A stretch of DNA of 59,221 bases from Spirochaetia bacterium (GTDB lineage: Bacteria > Spirochaetota > Spirochaetia > CADAEX01), in NCBI GenBank assembly GCA_024402405.1, contig JAKSTW010000007.1, forward strand, positions 1 to 59,221, read 5' to 3'. Under the pieces are notes generated by a model. The model was not told the origin of the DNA and did not search any database. It worked only from the letters and a program-made list of their open reading frames with translations. Both the position numbers and the translations under genes were made by a program. Below, piece by piece: positions 32,658-41,329 of the stretch. How positions within the stretch are numbered: the stretch's first letter is position 1; each line of letters begins with the position of its first letter.

Positions 32658-35043
32658 AAATGATTTTTTCACGGCTTACATGAATACTCATCGTATTGCC
32701 GTCCCATATCAGATAACCGCTTTCCCTGTCCACCTTTTTCATGCTGTAGGTGCGGATCCTCACAGGAAGTCTTACAGGGAGCGGTTCTTTTGATTCAGCC
32801 GCCTCAGTGATATCCTTCATAGGTCGTTTTATCTCCACCAGAACAGGATTCTCGATCTCGCCGCCGGTTATGACATAGCCGGGGAAAAATGGTATATCTC
32901 TGCATATCTCGGCCTTGGCATTTCCGCCATAGATTGCGGATTCACCTGATATTTCCTCCGGTATCTGCAGCAGCCTGAGGTATTCCTCAAAGTTGTTTCC
33001 CGGATCGTCCAGCAGCTCTGCATGACTGTCTTCACGGCATTTCTCCAGCATGTCCTCGTAGCAGCTGATTCTTTCTTCCAGTATGTCCATAAGATGCCGG
33101 TAACTGGCTTTTTTCTTCTCAAGCATTCCGTGATACTGGTAATAGTTGGCTCTGAATATTTTTTTCCCGTGGACTTTCAGTGTTCTGATCTTCGGGTAGT
33201 TCAGATGTTCTATGAATGTGACTTTTGAGAACACATCAAAAATACTGTACAGCATCTTTGAATTTTTAGAATAGGAATTGTATGACTTGTATTTTTTATA
33301 TTCTGCCTTAACAAGTTCAAGGTAATCTCTGTTTGCCTGTATTGCGGCTGCCAGTTCATTTTCCGGTGATACTGCCAGCTCCTGTATGTTATGTGCGCCC
33401 AGTGCCGTGTTGTCCAGCATCATCTGGTTGTACCACAGTGTGTAATCTCTGTCCGGTTCTGTTCCGTCAGCAGTTTCTTTTATCAGTGTGAATTCCACAT
33501 CACCCAGCTCTGTGTCAGGGATCACCATGTGCAGATAATCTTCTGTGGCCTCGGCGCGGGACGAGAAAGTTTCCAGATCCTTGCATATGAATATGTTCTC
33601 CAGAATTTCCCTGAAGTCTGCTGACAGTTCCTGCTTTTCCAGCTCTTCAGTAGAGAATGTTACGAAAAATGCCTTGGGAACTCCATCAAATCCAGGATCG
33701 TATCTGAACAGATAGCACCATACTTCCACAGGATATACTGTGACAGATGCCTGTTCGCTGCCATATTTCAGCTCCAGTGTACATTCACCCTCGCTCATGG
33801 AGAAATTCGGAATATGCATATAGACTGGCTCCCTGTCCGGTAATTCCAGTTTTCCTGCGTACTGAAATTCTGTTGGCTCACCTCTGAGTGCATCCCTGTC
33901 CTGTGCAGTGTCCAGAAATCTGTCCTCCGGTATCTGAAGCGGAGCTTCCTGAAACTGCCAGGTTTCATCCAGAATGTTCTTGAAATAATATCCTGGTCTG
34001 CCTGCTGCTGAAAGTCCTGCCACTCTGAGTTCTCTGGCAAAATTGCCCTGTCCGTCCTGAATTATTGTTATGTGGTCTGTTATGCGTGCCTGTCCATCAA
34101 GCTGGATCTCAGGCTGCTTTGTCCATTCTTCGGCTGGGAGTCCCCATTCTGTGAAGTTGGATTTATATTTCCAGCCTGGGTATGGCTGTTTCTCGTTCTC
34201 ATAGGTGTAGAGGTAGAACATAGGGTCACATCCCATGGTGTCGAAGTCAATGAGTCTGGTGTATATCTCACCGGCTGCATTTATCAGCATTACAGTAGAA
34301 CCGCTGGCACACAGCCTGCTGGCTATGAATCTGCCGCGCTCCGGAAGCATGATGCTGCGGCTCATGTCGGCCGGAAGTCCTGAGTCTGTGAATCGGATGC
34401 TCCTGCCATCTTCGGTGAGAAAATAGAAAGTCTCTATTCCCATGGAACCGTAATGATGCTGGTTGCCGAAAGCGTCCTCATACCACAGGATCTCCTCCCG
34501 TCTGGTGGCTGTGGCCCAGCTTCTTTTGTTCCTGGTGAGCGGATTCACTGCCAGCTGCTTTTTCTTAGGGAAGCCCATGGTCGCCAGCCATATCCTGTGC
34601 TGCCGCACTGTGGATCTGACGCAGTAATATTCATAGGCAAGTCCGTTGTCGTCCATTGCTATGATACTGTCCAGATCTGCGGCGATCTCTGTCACTTTCT
34701 CAGGTGTGGGGAACCGGTGGAATGAGTGTTCCGGAATACCTGTCTCTTTCAGCGGAACCCAGCAGTATGGCTCTGCATCCGGTGTCAGTCCCTTGTAATA
34801 GACTTTTCCGTCATTGATCGCGAACTGATAATACTTGTTGAAAGTCTGTGTCGGTGTCTTGATATAGATCTTATCAGGAAGCAGACCGTTTATATTTTTT
34901 TCCTGGCTGTGTTCTGCTACTGTTATGGGCTCTTCATCAAAATAATCATCAGAAAGCTCTTTATAATAATCAACTTTTTTGTATGATGCACAAGAAAATA
35001 AAAATGCTGACAGGATCAGCATGATAACAAGACGTCTTAACAT
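32626..35043 (-). CDS. large lipoprotein of unknown function
   Basis: I recognise no family. The 805-residue protein has a lipoprotein signal ending LFSC (Cys18). Residues about 55-420 are beta-rich with recurring short blade-like units (YQFAINDGKVYYKG, SIIAMDDNGLAYEYY, STVMLINAAGEIYTR), reminiscent of a propeller. A middle region around 570-690 is helical and rich in Lys, Tyr and Glu, including a Tyr/Lys/Ser stretch (KKYKSYNSYSKNSK). The last 100 residues return to beta structure. It is the only gene of its transcript, with TATCTT 6 nt before the ATG and no ribosome site. The 3' end overlaps pgcA by 32 bp. Likely periplasmic or surface located. Confidence 0.8.
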   Translation of the reverse strand: MLRRLVIMLILSAFLFSCASYKKVDYYKELSDDYFDEEPITVAEHSQEKNINGLLPDKIYIKTPTQTFNKYYQFAINDGKVYYKGLTPDAEPYCWVPLKETGIPEHSFHRFPTPEKVTEIAADLDSIIAMDDNGLAYEYYCVRSTVRQHRIWLATMGFPKKKQLAVNPLTRNKRSWATATRREEILWYEDAFGNQHHYGSMGIETFYFLTEDGRSIRFTDSGLPADMSRSIMLPERGRFIASRLCASGSTVMLINAAGEIYTRLIDFDTMGCDPMFYLYTYENEKQPYPGWKYKSNFTEWGLPAEEWTKQPEIQLDGQARITDHITIIQDGQGNFARELRVAGLSAAGRPGYYFKNILDETWQFQEAPLQIPEDRFLDTAQDRDALRGEPTEFQYAGKLELPDREPVYMHIPNFSMSEGECTLELKYGSEQASVTVYPVEVWCYLFRYDPGFDGVPKAFFVTFSTEELEKQELSADFREILENIFICKDLETFSSRAEATEDYLHMVIPDTELGDVEFTLIKETADGTEPDRDYTLWYNQMMLDNTALGAHNIQELAVSPENELAAAIQANRDYLELVKAEYKKYKSYNSYSKNSKMLYSIFDVFSKVTFIEHLNYPKIRTLKVHGKKIFRANYYQYHGMLEKKKASYRHLMDILEERISCYEDMLEKCREDSHAELLDDPGNNFEEYLRLLQIPEEISGESAIYGGNAKAEICRDIPFFPGYVITGGEIENPVLVEIKRPMKDITEAAESKEPLPVRLPVRIRTYSMKKVDRESGYLIWDGNTMSIHVSREKIIFRGSISPDQL

Positions 35044-35049
35044 AATGGT

Positions 35050-35055
35050 AAGATA
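35050..35055 (-). promoter_or_regulatory. -10 element of the large lipoprotein gene
   Basis: TATCTT lies 6 nt before the ATG on the minus strand. An alternative TAATAT lies 9 nt before. The -35 region is weak. Confidence 0.4.
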
Positions 35056-35113
35056 TTAAGATAAAAATAATAAAAAATCTATGGTTTCTCTTTTTTCTTG
35101 CAGAAAAATTAAT

Positions 35114-35119
35114 TATATT
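35114..35119 (+). promoter_or_regulatory. -10 element of the DnaQ-like exonuclease gene
   Basis: TATATT is followed after 6 nt by the ATG at 35126. The -35 position is only a run of T residues. Confidence 0.45.
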
Positions 35120-35125
35120 TGAAAT

Positions 35126-35680
35126 ATGTCTTTCGTTGCCATAGATTTTGAGACAGCCAGCCGCTCTCCTGACAGTGCCTGTGCTCTCGGAATGGTCAGA
35201 TTCAATGAGACTTCCTTTGAAGATGAGTTCTACACTCTGATCGCTCCGCCGGATATGTATTTTGAGCCATTCAATATAAGTATTCATGGAATACATCCTG
35301 AGGATGTGAAGGATGCTCCTGACTTTGCCCATCTTTATGAGTCTGTCATTGAATTTATCGGAGATTCCGTGGTGATGGCCCACAATGCCGGGTTTGATCT
35401 GGGAGTGCTCCGGGCTTTGATGCAGCGGTATGATCTTAGATTTCCTGAATATAGATACTATTGCACATGGCAGCTGTCCAGAAGACTGTATCCTGAACTG
35501 CCCAGCAGGTCGCTGGATGCACTGGCCAGGAGGATCAATTTCCGGTTCTCGCATCATAATGCACTGGAGGATGCCAAAGCCTGTGCCGCTGTTTTTCAGA
35601 CAATGGTATCAGAAGTTGCTCCAATGGATATAGCCTCTGTCATGGGATGCAGAAAATTCATCTGCACCCCTGAGATCTAG
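35126..35680 (+). CDS. DnaQ-like 3'-5' exonuclease (DEDDh)
   Basis: The 184-residue protein is a stand-alone exonuclease domain of the DNA polymerase III epsilon type. The catalytic residues are visible as VAIDFETAS (D, E), AHNAGFDLGVL (D) and HHNALEDAKA (H, D). Stand-alone members trim DNA or RNA ends; the polymerase proofreading subunit is usually longer and carries an alpha-binding tail, which this lacks. No Shine-Dalgarno sequence; the -10 box is 6 nt upstream. Its stop shares the palindrome CTAG with the convergent phosphofructokinase gene. Confidence 0.9.
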   Translation: MSFVAIDFETASRSPDSACALGMVRFNETSFEDEFYTLIAPPDMYFEPFNISIHGIHPEDVKDAPDFAHLYESVIEFIGDSVVMAHNAGFDLGVLRALMQRYDLRFPEYRYYCTWQLSRRLYPELPSRSLDALARRINFRFSHHNALEDAKACAAVFQTMVSEVAPMDIASVMGCRKFICTPEI

Positions 35681-37053
35681 CACTTATGCTCTTCTTTGTA
35701 TTTGCTGATGATCTTTTCCGGATCATTCACCATGAGAATAGGCTGTCCTGTGCTTTCCAGCACATCGCGCCATAAGGATTCCTCTGGTTTTATCTTGTTT
35801 CTTGCTGCAACCACCAGCTCTATAGGAATGTGGACATATTTGTTGTGCACCAGACCGATGAGCATCTTTGTCCTGCCTGCCATAGCCGCATGGACTGCAT
35901 TTGTTCCCAGACGCTCACAGTAGATGGCATCCGCAGCATTAGCCACTGATGCTCGTATGACATAGCTCGGATCCACATATTTCAGCGATACCGGGTTGTT
36001 CTTTTCCTTGAAATATTGCTCTATCCTGTCCTTCAGGTAGATACCGATATCTCCCAGTTTGACATTGCCGGATGCGTCTTTCTGACCTGTGGCCATGAGA
36101 TGTTCCTGTCCGGCTCCCTCAGCTGTCACGATCACTGCATGATGCTGCTCAGCCAGCTTTTTTTCCAGCTGTCTCAGAAAGCCCTTCTCTCCGTCCATGT
36201 CGAATGGTATCTCAGGTATCAGACAGAAATCAGCCTCGTGGCTGGCCAGTGTGGTATGGACTGCGATGAATCCTGACTCTCTACCCATAAGTTTGACCAG
36301 TCCTATTCCATTAGGGAATGATCTGGCTTCATTGGTTGCTGTGACAACTGCATCTATGGCCTTGGCTACGGCTGTGTCGAATCCGAAGGATTTCTGTATC
36401 ATGATGAAGTCATTGTCGATGGTTTTCGGAATGGCTATGACTGAGATCTTCAGGCCGCGTTTCTCCACCTCATTTGCGATGGCCAGTGAACCCTTCTGGG
36501 TGCCGTCACCGCCGATGACGAAGAACATGTTGATATTCATTTTTTCCAGGGAATCCACTATATCTGATGTTCTGGTGCCGCCGCCGCGGCTGGAAGAAAG
36601 AAATGTTCCGCCAGTCTTGTGGATGTTTTCCACGATTTCCGGTGTGAGCTGGATCGGCTCGAACTCATTCTCCGGGAGAAGTCCCTGATAACCGAATCTG
36701 ATGCCGCTGATATGTCTGACTCCGTATCTGTTCCAGAGGCAGAGAACAATGGAGCGTATCACGTCGTTGATTCCCGGACAGACACCTCCGCAGCTGCAGA
36801 TGGCTGCATGAACGTTGGTCGGATCGAAGTAGATCTTCTCGCGTGGACCGGCTTTTTCGATGAAATTGGAATTGTAGGCTTCTGCCTGCTCTTCCAGCAC
36901 ATTGTCGTAAATATCTATATTGAAGCGGACAAACTCATTGTCATGCACGTAATTTGATATGAAATTTCCATGTTTTGTGGAAAGCTTTATAGGGGAAGGG
37001 ATCTTTGCTTCTCCCAGCTGTGATATCTTGAAATTGTAAACGCCTTTGGACAT
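35677..37053 (-). CDS. pfkA: 6-phosphofructokinase, Treponema/plant-type ATP-dependent
   Basis: The enzyme phosphorylates fructose 6-phosphate. The 458-residue chain has an N-terminal extension of about 80 residues and core motifs CSCGGVCPGIN, FVIGGDGTQKG and IAIPKTIDNDF. GGDGT (rather than GGDDS) with PKTIDND is the combination of the long ATP-dependent group that includes plant, trypanosome and spirochete enzymes; PPi dependence is therefore less likely but not excluded. The ATG at 37053 has AGGAG 7 nt upstream; an earlier in-frame ATG (37146) would precede the promoter. It is a single-gene unit. Confidence 0.93.
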   Translation of the reverse strand: MSKGVYNFKISQLGEAKIPSPIKLSTKHGNFISNYVHDNEFVRFNIDIYDNVLEEQAEAYNSNFIEKAGPREKIYFDPTNVHAAICSCGGVCPGINDVIRSIVLCLWNRYGVRHISGIRFGYQGLLPENEFEPIQLTPEIVENIHKTGGTFLSSSRGGGTRTSDIVDSLEKMNINMFFVIGGDGTQKGSLAIANEVEKRGLKISVIAIPKTIDNDFIMIQKSFGFDTAVAKAIDAVVTATNEARSFPNGIGLVKLMGRESGFIAVHTTLASHEADFCLIPEIPFDMDGEKGFLRQLEKKLAEQHHAVIVTAEGAGQEHLMATGQKDASGNVKLGDIGIYLKDRIEQYFKEKNNPVSLKYVDPSYVIRASVANAADAIYCERLGTNAVHAAMAGRTKMLIGLVHNKYVHIPIELVVAARNKIKPEESLWRDVLESTGQPILMVNDPEKIISKYKEEHKC

Positions 37054-37070
37054 ATATTTCTCCTGATTAG

Positions 37071-37099
37071 AATATACTCCAGAAAATCCAATACCGCAA
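37071..37099 (-). promoter_or_regulatory. phosphofructokinase promoter
   Basis: TTGCGG (37094-37099) and TATATT (37071-37076) are 17 bp apart on the minus strand. The leader is about 11 nt and is almost entirely the AGGAG site. Confidence 0.65.
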
Positions 37100-37203
37100 G
37101 CACTGAAAAAAGGGAGGGGACACCGCAGGAGAAAGAGGAAGGACACCCCCGTTTCGACCAGTGGTTTCCTCCCTCTTTAAATCTCTCTTCTTCCTTCGGA
37201 CGA

Positions 37204-37228
37204 CTCAGGGCTGCGCCGCCCTGGACCC
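37204..37228. repeat. GC-rich hairpin repeat, copy 1
   Basis: CAGGGC, a TGCGCC loop and GCCCTG form a short stem. A close relative occurs at 55558-55583 (CTCAGGGCTG followed by GCCGCCCTG), so this may be a dispersed element. Confidence 0.45.
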
Positions 37229-37239
37229 AAAAAAACATA

Positions 37240-37265
37240 TCTGCTGTTGCCGCTGAAGAGCTTGC
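37240..37265 (+). repeat. 26-nt dispersed repeat, copy 1
   Basis: This block begins TCTGCTGTTGCCGCTGAAGA and ends CTTGCA. It matches 59115-59140 at 25 of 26 positions in the same orientation. In both places it neighbours the hairpin described as the terminator repeat, but on opposite sides of it. Confidence 0.7.
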
Positions 37266-37277
37266 AGAATGATGTTT

Positions 37278-37310
37278 CCCCATCTGGTACTGTCCGGGTG
37301 GGGATTTTTT
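37278..37310 (+). terminator. terminator-like hairpin repeat, copy 1
   Basis: CCCCATCTGG, a TACTGT loop and CCGGGTGGGG pair over 10 bp, followed by ATTTTTTT. No plus-strand gene ends close by, so it may be a mobile or duplicated terminator. Related copies lie at 58124-58149 and 59081-59112. Confidence 0.7.
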
Positions 37311-37375
37311 TCTTCCCCTTATCAGCAATTACAATAACAGATACATTCTGTGATTACAGCTTAGGTCATTACGGG

Positions 37376-37404
37376 TTGAAAAAATACACTGAATCAGCTA
37401 TGAT
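37376..37404 (+). promoter_or_regulatory. mnmE operon promoter (leaderless type)
   Basis: TTGAAA (37376-37381) and TATGAT (37399-37404) are 17 bp apart. The ATG lies 9 nt after the -10 box and no ribosome site is present. Confidence 0.72.
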
Positions 37405-37413
37405 TTTTCTGTT

Positions 37414-38763
37414 ATGAATCACACTTATGACACTGAAGATCTGATTGCCGCGCTGGCTACTCCATGGGGAAAAAGCGCACTGGCAGTCATCAGAACTTCA
37501 GGCAGAGATTCCATAGATAAGATCGCCGGTATTTTCAGAGGACGCAAAAAACTGACTGAGCTTCCGGGGTATTCTCTGGCCTATGGCACACTGGCGGACG
37601 GGGATTCACCTGTGGATGAGGTGATGCTGGCAGTTTACCGCAGCCCGAAAAGCTATACGGGGGAGGACATGGTGGAGATCTTCTGCCATGGCAGTCTTCC
37701 AGGAATAAAGTCGATTCTGGAACTGCTCCATAAGTGTGGATTCCGGGATGCACAGCCCGGGGAATTTACACTCCGGAGCTTTCTTAACGGCAAGGTGGAT
37801 CTGACCAGGGCAGAAGCTGTCCAGGAGATAGTTTCTGCGGGTTCCAGACAGTCCCAGTCATTGGCTCTCAGCCGCCTTTCAGGTTCTGTGTCCAGACAGA
37901 TCGATGCAGCCAAACAGATGCTGGCGGATGTACTGGCAGCCGTGGAGATCCAGCTGGATTATGCCGAGGATGAGGCTGATCCCGATGCCCATGTGGATAT
38001 GGATAAGCTGGATCAGACATTGGACATTCTGAAGAAACTGTCTGCCACTTATCATGTGGGAAAGCTCTATAAAGAGGGAATCCGCGTGGCTCTTGCCGGA
38101 AAGACCAATGCCGGAAAGTCAGCGCTTTTCAATATGTTCCTGAAGGAGGAGCGTTCTATTGTGTCCGACTGCCGTGGTACGACCCGTGATTATATCGAGT
38201 CTTCCGTAGATATCGGCGGTATTCCTGCTGTTCTCATTGATACTGCCGGACTCCGTGTTTCTGATGATCCTGTGGAGACCGAGGGCATACGCCGCAGCCA
38301 GAATATAATAGAGAATTCTGATATTGTACTTTATCTGGTGGACAGCCAGAGTGGACTTTCAGATGAGGACAGACACTTCCTTGAGAAATATCCTGATTCC
38401 ATACCGTTGTGGAATAAAATTGATATGGGTGCTTCTGCTGCGCCGGCAGGTTTCATTTCTGTCAGTGCTGTCACCGGAGCCGGATTTGATGAGCTGCAGG
38501 CTGCCATTGTCGGCAAAGCAGCTGGCGGACATAGCTTTGAGGCAGGTGAGGCTGTCATAGATTCACAGCGGCAGAAAGAGCTTATAGACCGTGCGGCAGA
38601 TGCTGTTGGAAAAGTTATTATGGCGGTGGCTCAGAATGTTCCGCTGGATGTGGTGGCTGTGGATCTGGAGGACGGGATGAATGCGCTGGGAGAACTGACC
38701 GGTGAGGTCACTTCTGCAGATATACTTGAGAATATGTTCTCACACTTTTGTGTGGGAAAATAA
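37414..38763 (+). CDS. mnmE: tRNA uridine-34 modification GTPase MnmE
   Basis: MnmE works with MnmG to add a carboxymethylaminomethyl group to wobble U34 of several tRNAs. The 449-residue chain has the N-terminal tetrahydrofolate-binding domain (IAALATPWGKSALAVIRTSG), the helical domain, an inserted G domain with GKTNAGKSALFN, CRGTTRDY, DTAGLR and NKID, and the C-terminal FCVGK whose cysteine is conserved in the family. It leads mnmE-mnmG-rsmG, the classical gid order. The start codon lies just downstream of a -10 box. Confidence 0.97.
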   Translation: MNHTYDTEDLIAALATPWGKSALAVIRTSGRDSIDKIAGIFRGRKKLTELPGYSLAYGTLADGDSPVDEVMLAVYRSPKSYTGEDMVEIFCHGSLPGIKSILELLHKCGFRDAQPGEFTLRSFLNGKVDLTRAEAVQEIVSAGSRQSQSLALSRLSGSVSRQIDAAKQMLADVLAAVEIQLDYAEDEADPDAHVDMDKLDQTLDILKKLSATYHVGKLYKEGIRVALAGKTNAGKSALFNMFLKEERSIVSDCRGTTRDYIESSVDIGGIPAVLIDTAGLRVSDDPVETEGIRRSQNIIENSDIVLYLVDSQSGLSDEDRHFLEKYPDSIPLWNKIDMGASAAPAGFISVSAVTGAGFDELQAAIVGKAAGGHSFEAGEAVIDSQRQKELIDRAADAVGKVIMAVAQNVPLDVVAVDLEDGMNALGELTGEVTSADILENMFSHFCVGK

Positions 38764-38774
38764 TAGGAAATAAT

Positions 38775-40655
38775 ATGGATTTTGATGCAATCGTCATTGG
38801 CGGCGGACATGCCGGTATCGAGGCCGGTCTGGCATTGTCCCGGCTTGGCTTCAACACGCTTTTTATCACACAGAATATAGACACTATCGGCAAGCTCTCC
38901 TGCAATCCTGCAGTGGGCGGACTTTCCAAAGGGAATATGGTGCGGGAGATCGATGCACTTGGCGGCGAGATGGCCCATCTGATAGACCATACCATGATAC
39001 AGTTCCGCATTCTGAACAGAAGCCGCGGACCTGCAGTCCAGGCACCGAGGGCCCAGGCTGACAAGTTTGCATACAGCGCATTGGCCAAATATACTCTGGA
39101 GCATCAGAAAGATCTGCATCTTTTCCAGGATACTGTGACTGATTTCATACTTTCCTCTGACGGATATTCCATCCAGGGTGTCATCACTGAGCGCAACATG
39201 CGGTTTACCGCCAGGGCTGTGGTGCTGACTACCGGAACATTCATGGAGGGCAAGATATTCATCGGCAAATACTGGAAAGTATCCGGCCGTCTGGGGGAGC
39301 CTGCGGCTGAGGGACTGGGAGTCAGTCTCCGCCGTATGGGCTTTGATGTGGGGCGTCTGAAGACAGGAACTCCTGCCAGAGTAAAACGCAGCTCACTGGA
39401 TTATTCAAAGATGGAGATGCAGCCTGGTGATGACGAGATGCTGCAGTTCTCTTTCTTCGGCGAGAAAGTGCAGCGTCCTAAGGTGCCGTGCTGGATAACA
39501 TATACCAATGAGAAGACCCATGAGATAATCAGGGCAAATTTTCATCAGTCACCCCTTTTTTCAGGAATGATCGTAGGACTGGGACCAAGGTACTGTCCTT
39601 CCATTGAGGATAAGGTGAAGCGTTTTCCTGACCGTGAGCGTCATCAGATCTTTGTGGAACCTGAGGGTCTGGATTCTGAGGAGATGTACCTGAACGGAAT
39701 TTCCTCTTCATTGCCGGAAGAGGTCCAGAACCAGTTTCTGCACACACTTCCTGGGTTGGAACATGTGGAGGTGGTGCGTCCGGGGTATGCAGTCGAATAT
39801 GATTACCTGAATCCTATACAGCTTTATCCTTCGTTGATGACCAAACGCCTGAAGGGACTTTTCATAGCAGGTCAGACCAATGGTACATCTGGTTATGAGG
39901 AGGCTGGATGCCAGGGTCTTATGGCCGGCATCAATGCTGCTATGTATCTACAGGGCAAGAAACCGCTGGTTCTTTCCAGAACTGAGGCATATATCGGTGT
40001 GCTTATTGATGATCTTGTGACCATGGGAACCAAGGAGCCTTACCGTATGTTCACCTCCAGGGCAGAACACAGGCTTTCCCTGCGGCATGACACTGCTGAT
40101 CTCAGACTGCTGGAAAAAGGCTATGAGGCCGGACTGGTGACAGAGGAAGTCCACAGTCAGTTTCTGGAGAAAAAAGATAAAATAGATGAGATCAAAGAGC
40201 TGCTGTCTCAGCGGCATCTTGGGGCCAAGGAGCTGGCTGCCTGCGAGAAGGAGGCATTCAACGAGTCCTTGCGCCGTCATACCGGCAAGACATTTGACCA
40301 GATAATAAGAGATCCTGAGGTCTCTCTGGAGCAGCTTCTGAATATCGATCCATCCATAGGTGAGGGTGTGCGTAAGGACTGGCTGCAGCAGATAGAGCTG
40401 GATATAAAGTATGATGGATATATTGCACGTCAGGAAAGGCAGAACAGCCGCATAGAGAAAATGGAGCGGATGGTCATTCCTGAGGGATTTGACTATGACA
40501 GTGTGGAGAGCCTTTCTGCTGAATCCTGCATGAAGTTCAAGCAGGTGCTTCCTGCCACTCTGGGACAGGCTTCCAGAATATCAGGAGTCCGCACTTCTGA
40601 TATTGCAGTTCTGATGATACATCTGGGGAAGAAAAATGGAAGCGCTGCTGAGTGA
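38775..40655 (+). CDS. mnmG: tRNA uridine-34 modification FAD enzyme MnmG
   Basis: MnmG (GidA) supplies the FAD chemistry for the MnmE-MnmG complex. The 626-residue chain has the FAD-binding GGGHAGIEAG at the N-terminus, the family block KLSCNPAVGGLSKGNMVREI, GRLGEPAAEGLG and LKTGTPARV, and FIAGQTNGTSGYEEAGCQG. The helical C-terminus binds MnmE and tRNA. The ATG at 38775 is 12 bp past the mnmE stop, with AGGAA 6 nt upstream; an in-frame start at 38748 would overlap mnmE needlessly. The last 20 bp overlap rsmG. Confidence 0.97.
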   Translation: MDFDAIVIGGGHAGIEAGLALSRLGFNTLFITQNIDTIGKLSCNPAVGGLSKGNMVREIDALGGEMAHLIDHTMIQFRILNRSRGPAVQAPRAQADKFAYSALAKYTLEHQKDLHLFQDTVTDFILSSDGYSIQGVITERNMRFTARAVVLTTGTFMEGKIFIGKYWKVSGRLGEPAAEGLGVSLRRMGFDVGRLKTGTPARVKRSSLDYSKMEMQPGDDEMLQFSFFGEKVQRPKVPCWITYTNEKTHEIIRANFHQSPLFSGMIVGLGPRYCPSIEDKVKRFPDRERHQIFVEPEGLDSEEMYLNGISSSLPEEVQNQFLHTLPGLEHVEVVRPGYAVEYDYLNPIQLYPSLMTKRLKGLFIAGQTNGTSGYEEAGCQGLMAGINAAMYLQGKKPLVLSRTEAYIGVLIDDLVTMGTKEPYRMFTSRAEHRLSLRHDTADLRLLEKGYEAGLVTEEVHSQFLEKKDKIDEIKELLSQRHLGAKELAACEKEAFNESLRRHTGKTFDQIIRDPEVSLEQLLNIDPSIGEGVRKDWLQQIELDIKYDGYIARQERQNSRIEKMERMVIPEGFDYDSVESLSAESCMKFKQVLPATLGQASRISGVRTSDIAVLMIHLGKKNGSAAE

Positions 40656-41259
40656 GGGACTTTCCCGGCTGGGAATAACACCGGATGCCGCACAGGCAAG
40701 GCCGCTGCAGATCTACTGCTCTGAGCTGGCTATGTGGAACGGTAAGTACGGACTGGTGAATGCGGAGGGTGATGACATTGTGATCCGGCATTTTCTGGAT
40801 TCTCTGGCAGCGGTTCCCATGCTGAGGAAAATGAGTTTTGACACAGCCTGCGATGTGGGCAGCGGCGGCGGATTCCCCGGACTGGTGCTGGCGGTGATGT
40901 TCCCTGACCGGAAATTCACGCTTATTGAGCGTTCCGGACGGAAATGTAATTTTCTCTCCAATACAGCCATAATGATGCGCTGCTCCAATGTTGAGGTGCA
41001 GAATATGGATGCGGATCTGATAGAAAAACGGTTCGATCTGGTGCTTTTCCGTGCGCTGGGCAAATTCAATGAATATTTTCCTGTTCTTTATAAGCTCTGC
41101 AGCGAAAATGGCAGACTTTTTGCTTTTAAAGGTAAAAGATCAGAAATAGATAAAGAGATTTTTACCATAAAAAAGATTTATAAAGATATAAACATAGAAA
41201 TAAAGCCTGTTTCTGTACCATTTTTACAGGAAGAACGGCATTTTGTAATTATTAACTGA
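40636..41259 (+). CDS. rsmG: 16S rRNA (guanine-N7)-methyltransferase
   Basis: RsmG (GidB) methylates G527 of 16S rRNA with S-adenosylmethionine. The 207-residue protein has motif I as DVGSGGGFPGLVLA, followed by FTLIERSGRKCNFLS and VLFRALGKF. The ATG lies inside the end of mnmG, 5 nt after GGGGAAG. It is the third gene of the gid operon. The last 30 codons are AT-rich and lysine-rich compared with the rest. Confidence 0.94.
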   Translation: MEALLSEGLSRLGITPDAAQARPLQIYCSELAMWNGKYGLVNAEGDDIVIRHFLDSLAAVPMLRKMSFDTACDVGSGGGFPGLVLAVMFPDRKFTLIERSGRKCNFLSNTAIMMRCSNVEVQNMDADLIEKRFDLVLFRALGKFNEYFPVLYKLCSENGRLFAFKGKRSEIDKEIFTIKKIYKDINIEIKPVSVPFLQEERHFVIIN

Positions 41260-41278
41260 TAGAATTTTACCTAAAATA

Positions 41279-41307
41279 TTGACATCTCAGATTTAAAATA
41301 CTAGTCT
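41279..41307 (+). promoter_or_regulatory. ilvB operon promoter
   Basis: A perfect TTGACA (41279-41284) is followed after 17 bp by TAGTCT (41302-41307). The leader of about 16 nt holds only the AGAGG ribosome site, so no room exists for an attenuator or T-box. Confidence 0.65.
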
Positions 41308-41329
41308 TAGACTGATAAGAGGTATTTTT

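Larger units (their letters stand above)
37100..37375. other. non-coding gap with repeat-like hairpins
   Basis: No gene is supported between the phosphofructokinase promoter and the mnmE promoter. Purine- and pyrimidine-rich patches lead to a GC-rich hairpin (37204-37228), a 26-nt block repeated near the right end of the window (37240-37265), and a terminator-like hairpin (37278-37310). The gap looks like accumulated repeat debris in an intergenic site. Confidence 0.6.

Noticed and set aside
41260-41329. T-box or attenuator before ilvB
   Set aside because: Only about 16 nt separate the predicted transcript start from the ATG; there is no space for such an element.
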